From: Acidobacteriota bacterium
Lineage (GTDB): Bacteria > Acidobacteriota > UBA6911 > JACQSX01
Assembly: GCA_016199665.1 (NCBI GenBank)
Contig: JACQGG010000026.1
Coordinates: 1 to 12,701 of the forward strand
Length of the DNA stretch: 12,701 bases
Direction of reading: 5' to 3'
The position numbers and the translations under genes are program-made. This document shows, piece after piece, positions 11,942-12,701 of this stretch; the first letter of the stretch is position 1; every line of letters begins with the position of its first letter. Under the pieces are notes generated by a model, which was given only the letters and a program-made list of their open reading frames with translations, did no database searches and was not told the origin of the DNA.

Positions 11942-12701
11942 TCAGCGGGTCAGCGCCGGCTCCCCCTGGCCGTGAACCAAGCCCAGGGCGTGCCGGTCCA
12001 GATTAAAATACTTCCGGGCCACCGACTTGATCTCTTCAACAGTGATCGACTTGATTCTGCCCGCATACTGCTCCAGCAGGTCCGGTTCCAGGCCGTAGAG
12101 CGAGTATCGCGCGATTTCATTCAGATAGCTGAACCTTGACTGCAATCCGATCAGATAGCCCCCGATGGTGGAGACCAGCCCGCGATAATACTCTTCGTCC
12201 TTGATCGGCTCCTGATTAAAAACAGAAAACTGATTGAGCAACGCTTTCCGGGTCCGGTCGGCGTTCTCGGGCGACGTCGCGATATAGGCGTAGATGGCGC
12301 CGCCCCAGCGGTTCTTTTCCGTCATCACCGCCACCGTGTAAGCAAGGTTCTGCCGGTCGCGCAGCTCTTCGAAGAACCGCCCCCCCAGCCCGCTGACCAT
12401 ATTCCGGACGACGTCCAGAACATCCGCGTCGCGATCGGAAAAGGCCGGCCCTTGGAAACCAATCACCGTTGCGCTCTGCTTGATGTCGCGGGTGTCTTCG
12501 CGGCTGCGGATTTGCGTTAGGGGCGCCACTTTGAGTTCAGCCACTGTCTTCTCCCGGTAGCGGGCTCCGCTGAAATCACGCGCAAACTGCTCCACGACAG
12601 AAGTTCCCTGAATATCTCCCAGGATCACCACCTGGGGTCTGACCTGGCTGACATTGGGACGGTACCACGCTTCCACCTGGGCGGCGTCCAGCGCCGCCAG
12701 G
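11942..12701 (-). CDS. M16 (insulinase-like) peptidase, C-terminal portion, 5' end outside the window
   Basis: The reading frame is open to the window edge; the bases beyond the GTG at 12676 continue in frame as LAALDAAQ. About 253 residues are visible. WYRPNVSQVRPQVVILGDI is the usual end strand of an M16 core domain. NLAYTVAVMTEKNRWGGAIYAYIATSPENADR belongs to the M16 C-terminal half, followed by long helices and the late KYFNLDRHALGLVHG. The zinc motif HxxEH is not in this part and would lie upstream or in a partner protein; many two-gene M16 pairs have one inactive member. Any secretion signal also lies outside. The stop is 18-45 bases before manC, depending on the manC start, so co-transcription is likely. 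Confidence 0.85.
   Translation of the reverse strand, partial: LAALDAAQVEAWYRPNVSQVRPQVVILGDIQGTSVVEQFARDFSGARYREKTVAELKVAPLTQIRSREDTRDIKQSATVIGFQGPAFSDRDADVLDVVRNMVSGLGGRFFEELRDRQNLAYTVAVMTEKNRWGGAIYAYIATSPENADRTRKALLNQFSVFNQEPIKDEEYYRGLVSTIGGYLIGLQSRFSYLNEIARYSLYGLEPDLLEQYAGRIKSITVEEIKSVARKYFNLDRHALGLVHGQGEPALTR

Overview
The window comes from a bacterial chromosome of moderately high GC. It divides into a foreign gene-cassette region (about 1-3245) and a block of housekeeping genes that all read on the minus strand (about 3246-12701). The housekeeping set and the protein style fit a soil-type Gram-negative such as an Acidobacteriota. It comprises an LDH-like malate dehydrogenase, an NADP isocitrate dehydrogenase, a serine-substituted DapF, an SIS-type phosphoglucose/phosphomannose isomerase, an AlgC-type mutase and an M16 peptidase. 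That taxonomic guess is inference; no rRNA or marker gene settles it.

Region 1 (1-3245) is an integron cassette array. Two attC sites are readable base by base (1207-1264 and 1977-2072). Each has RYYYAAC/GTTRRRY-like core sites and an imperfect hairpin with one extrahelical base in the stem. A further core site lies at 58-64. Cassette 1 carries a two-domain protein with an N-terminal winged-helix-like region and a C-terminal CFVMMPF (TIR/deoxyribosyltransferase-like) domain. Cassette 2 carries a reverse-oriented toxin-antitoxin pair with its own near-consensus promoter, an operator palindrome between -35 and -10, and an apparently leaderless toxin start. Cassette 3 carries a DUF2971 protein overlapping a small unknown gene. 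It is AT-richer than its surroundings and lacks a visible closing attC. The array ends abruptly at the 3' end of mdh. Accessory and probable defence or stabilisation functions fit such a cassette array. No integrase gene is in the window.

Region 2 (3246-5459) is an icd-mdh operon (TCA cycle) with a recognisable sigma70-type promoter and a strong ribosome binding site ahead of icd.

Region 3 (5460-8362) holds an M20 peptidase and dapF, separated by intergenic gaps filled with 7-bp tandem arrays. In each of three gaps the arrays form inverted pairs, and the 7-bp unit differs from gap to gap. Two genes, the M20 peptidase and the mutase, end with their stop codon inside an array. The large gap (5460-6055) also holds a 14-bp inverted repeat and a 24-bp direct repeat resembling dispersed intergenic elements.

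Region 4 (8353-12701) is a tightly packed operon: M16 peptidase (partial), mannose-1-phosphate guanylyltransferase, SIS-type isomerase, phosphomannomutase/phosphoglucomutase, then dapF. The three sugar genes overlap by 4 bp or nearly abut and together make GDP-mannose from fructose-6-phosphate. The DapF homologue has serine at both positions where the family carries its catalytic cysteines, the most unusual point among the core genes.
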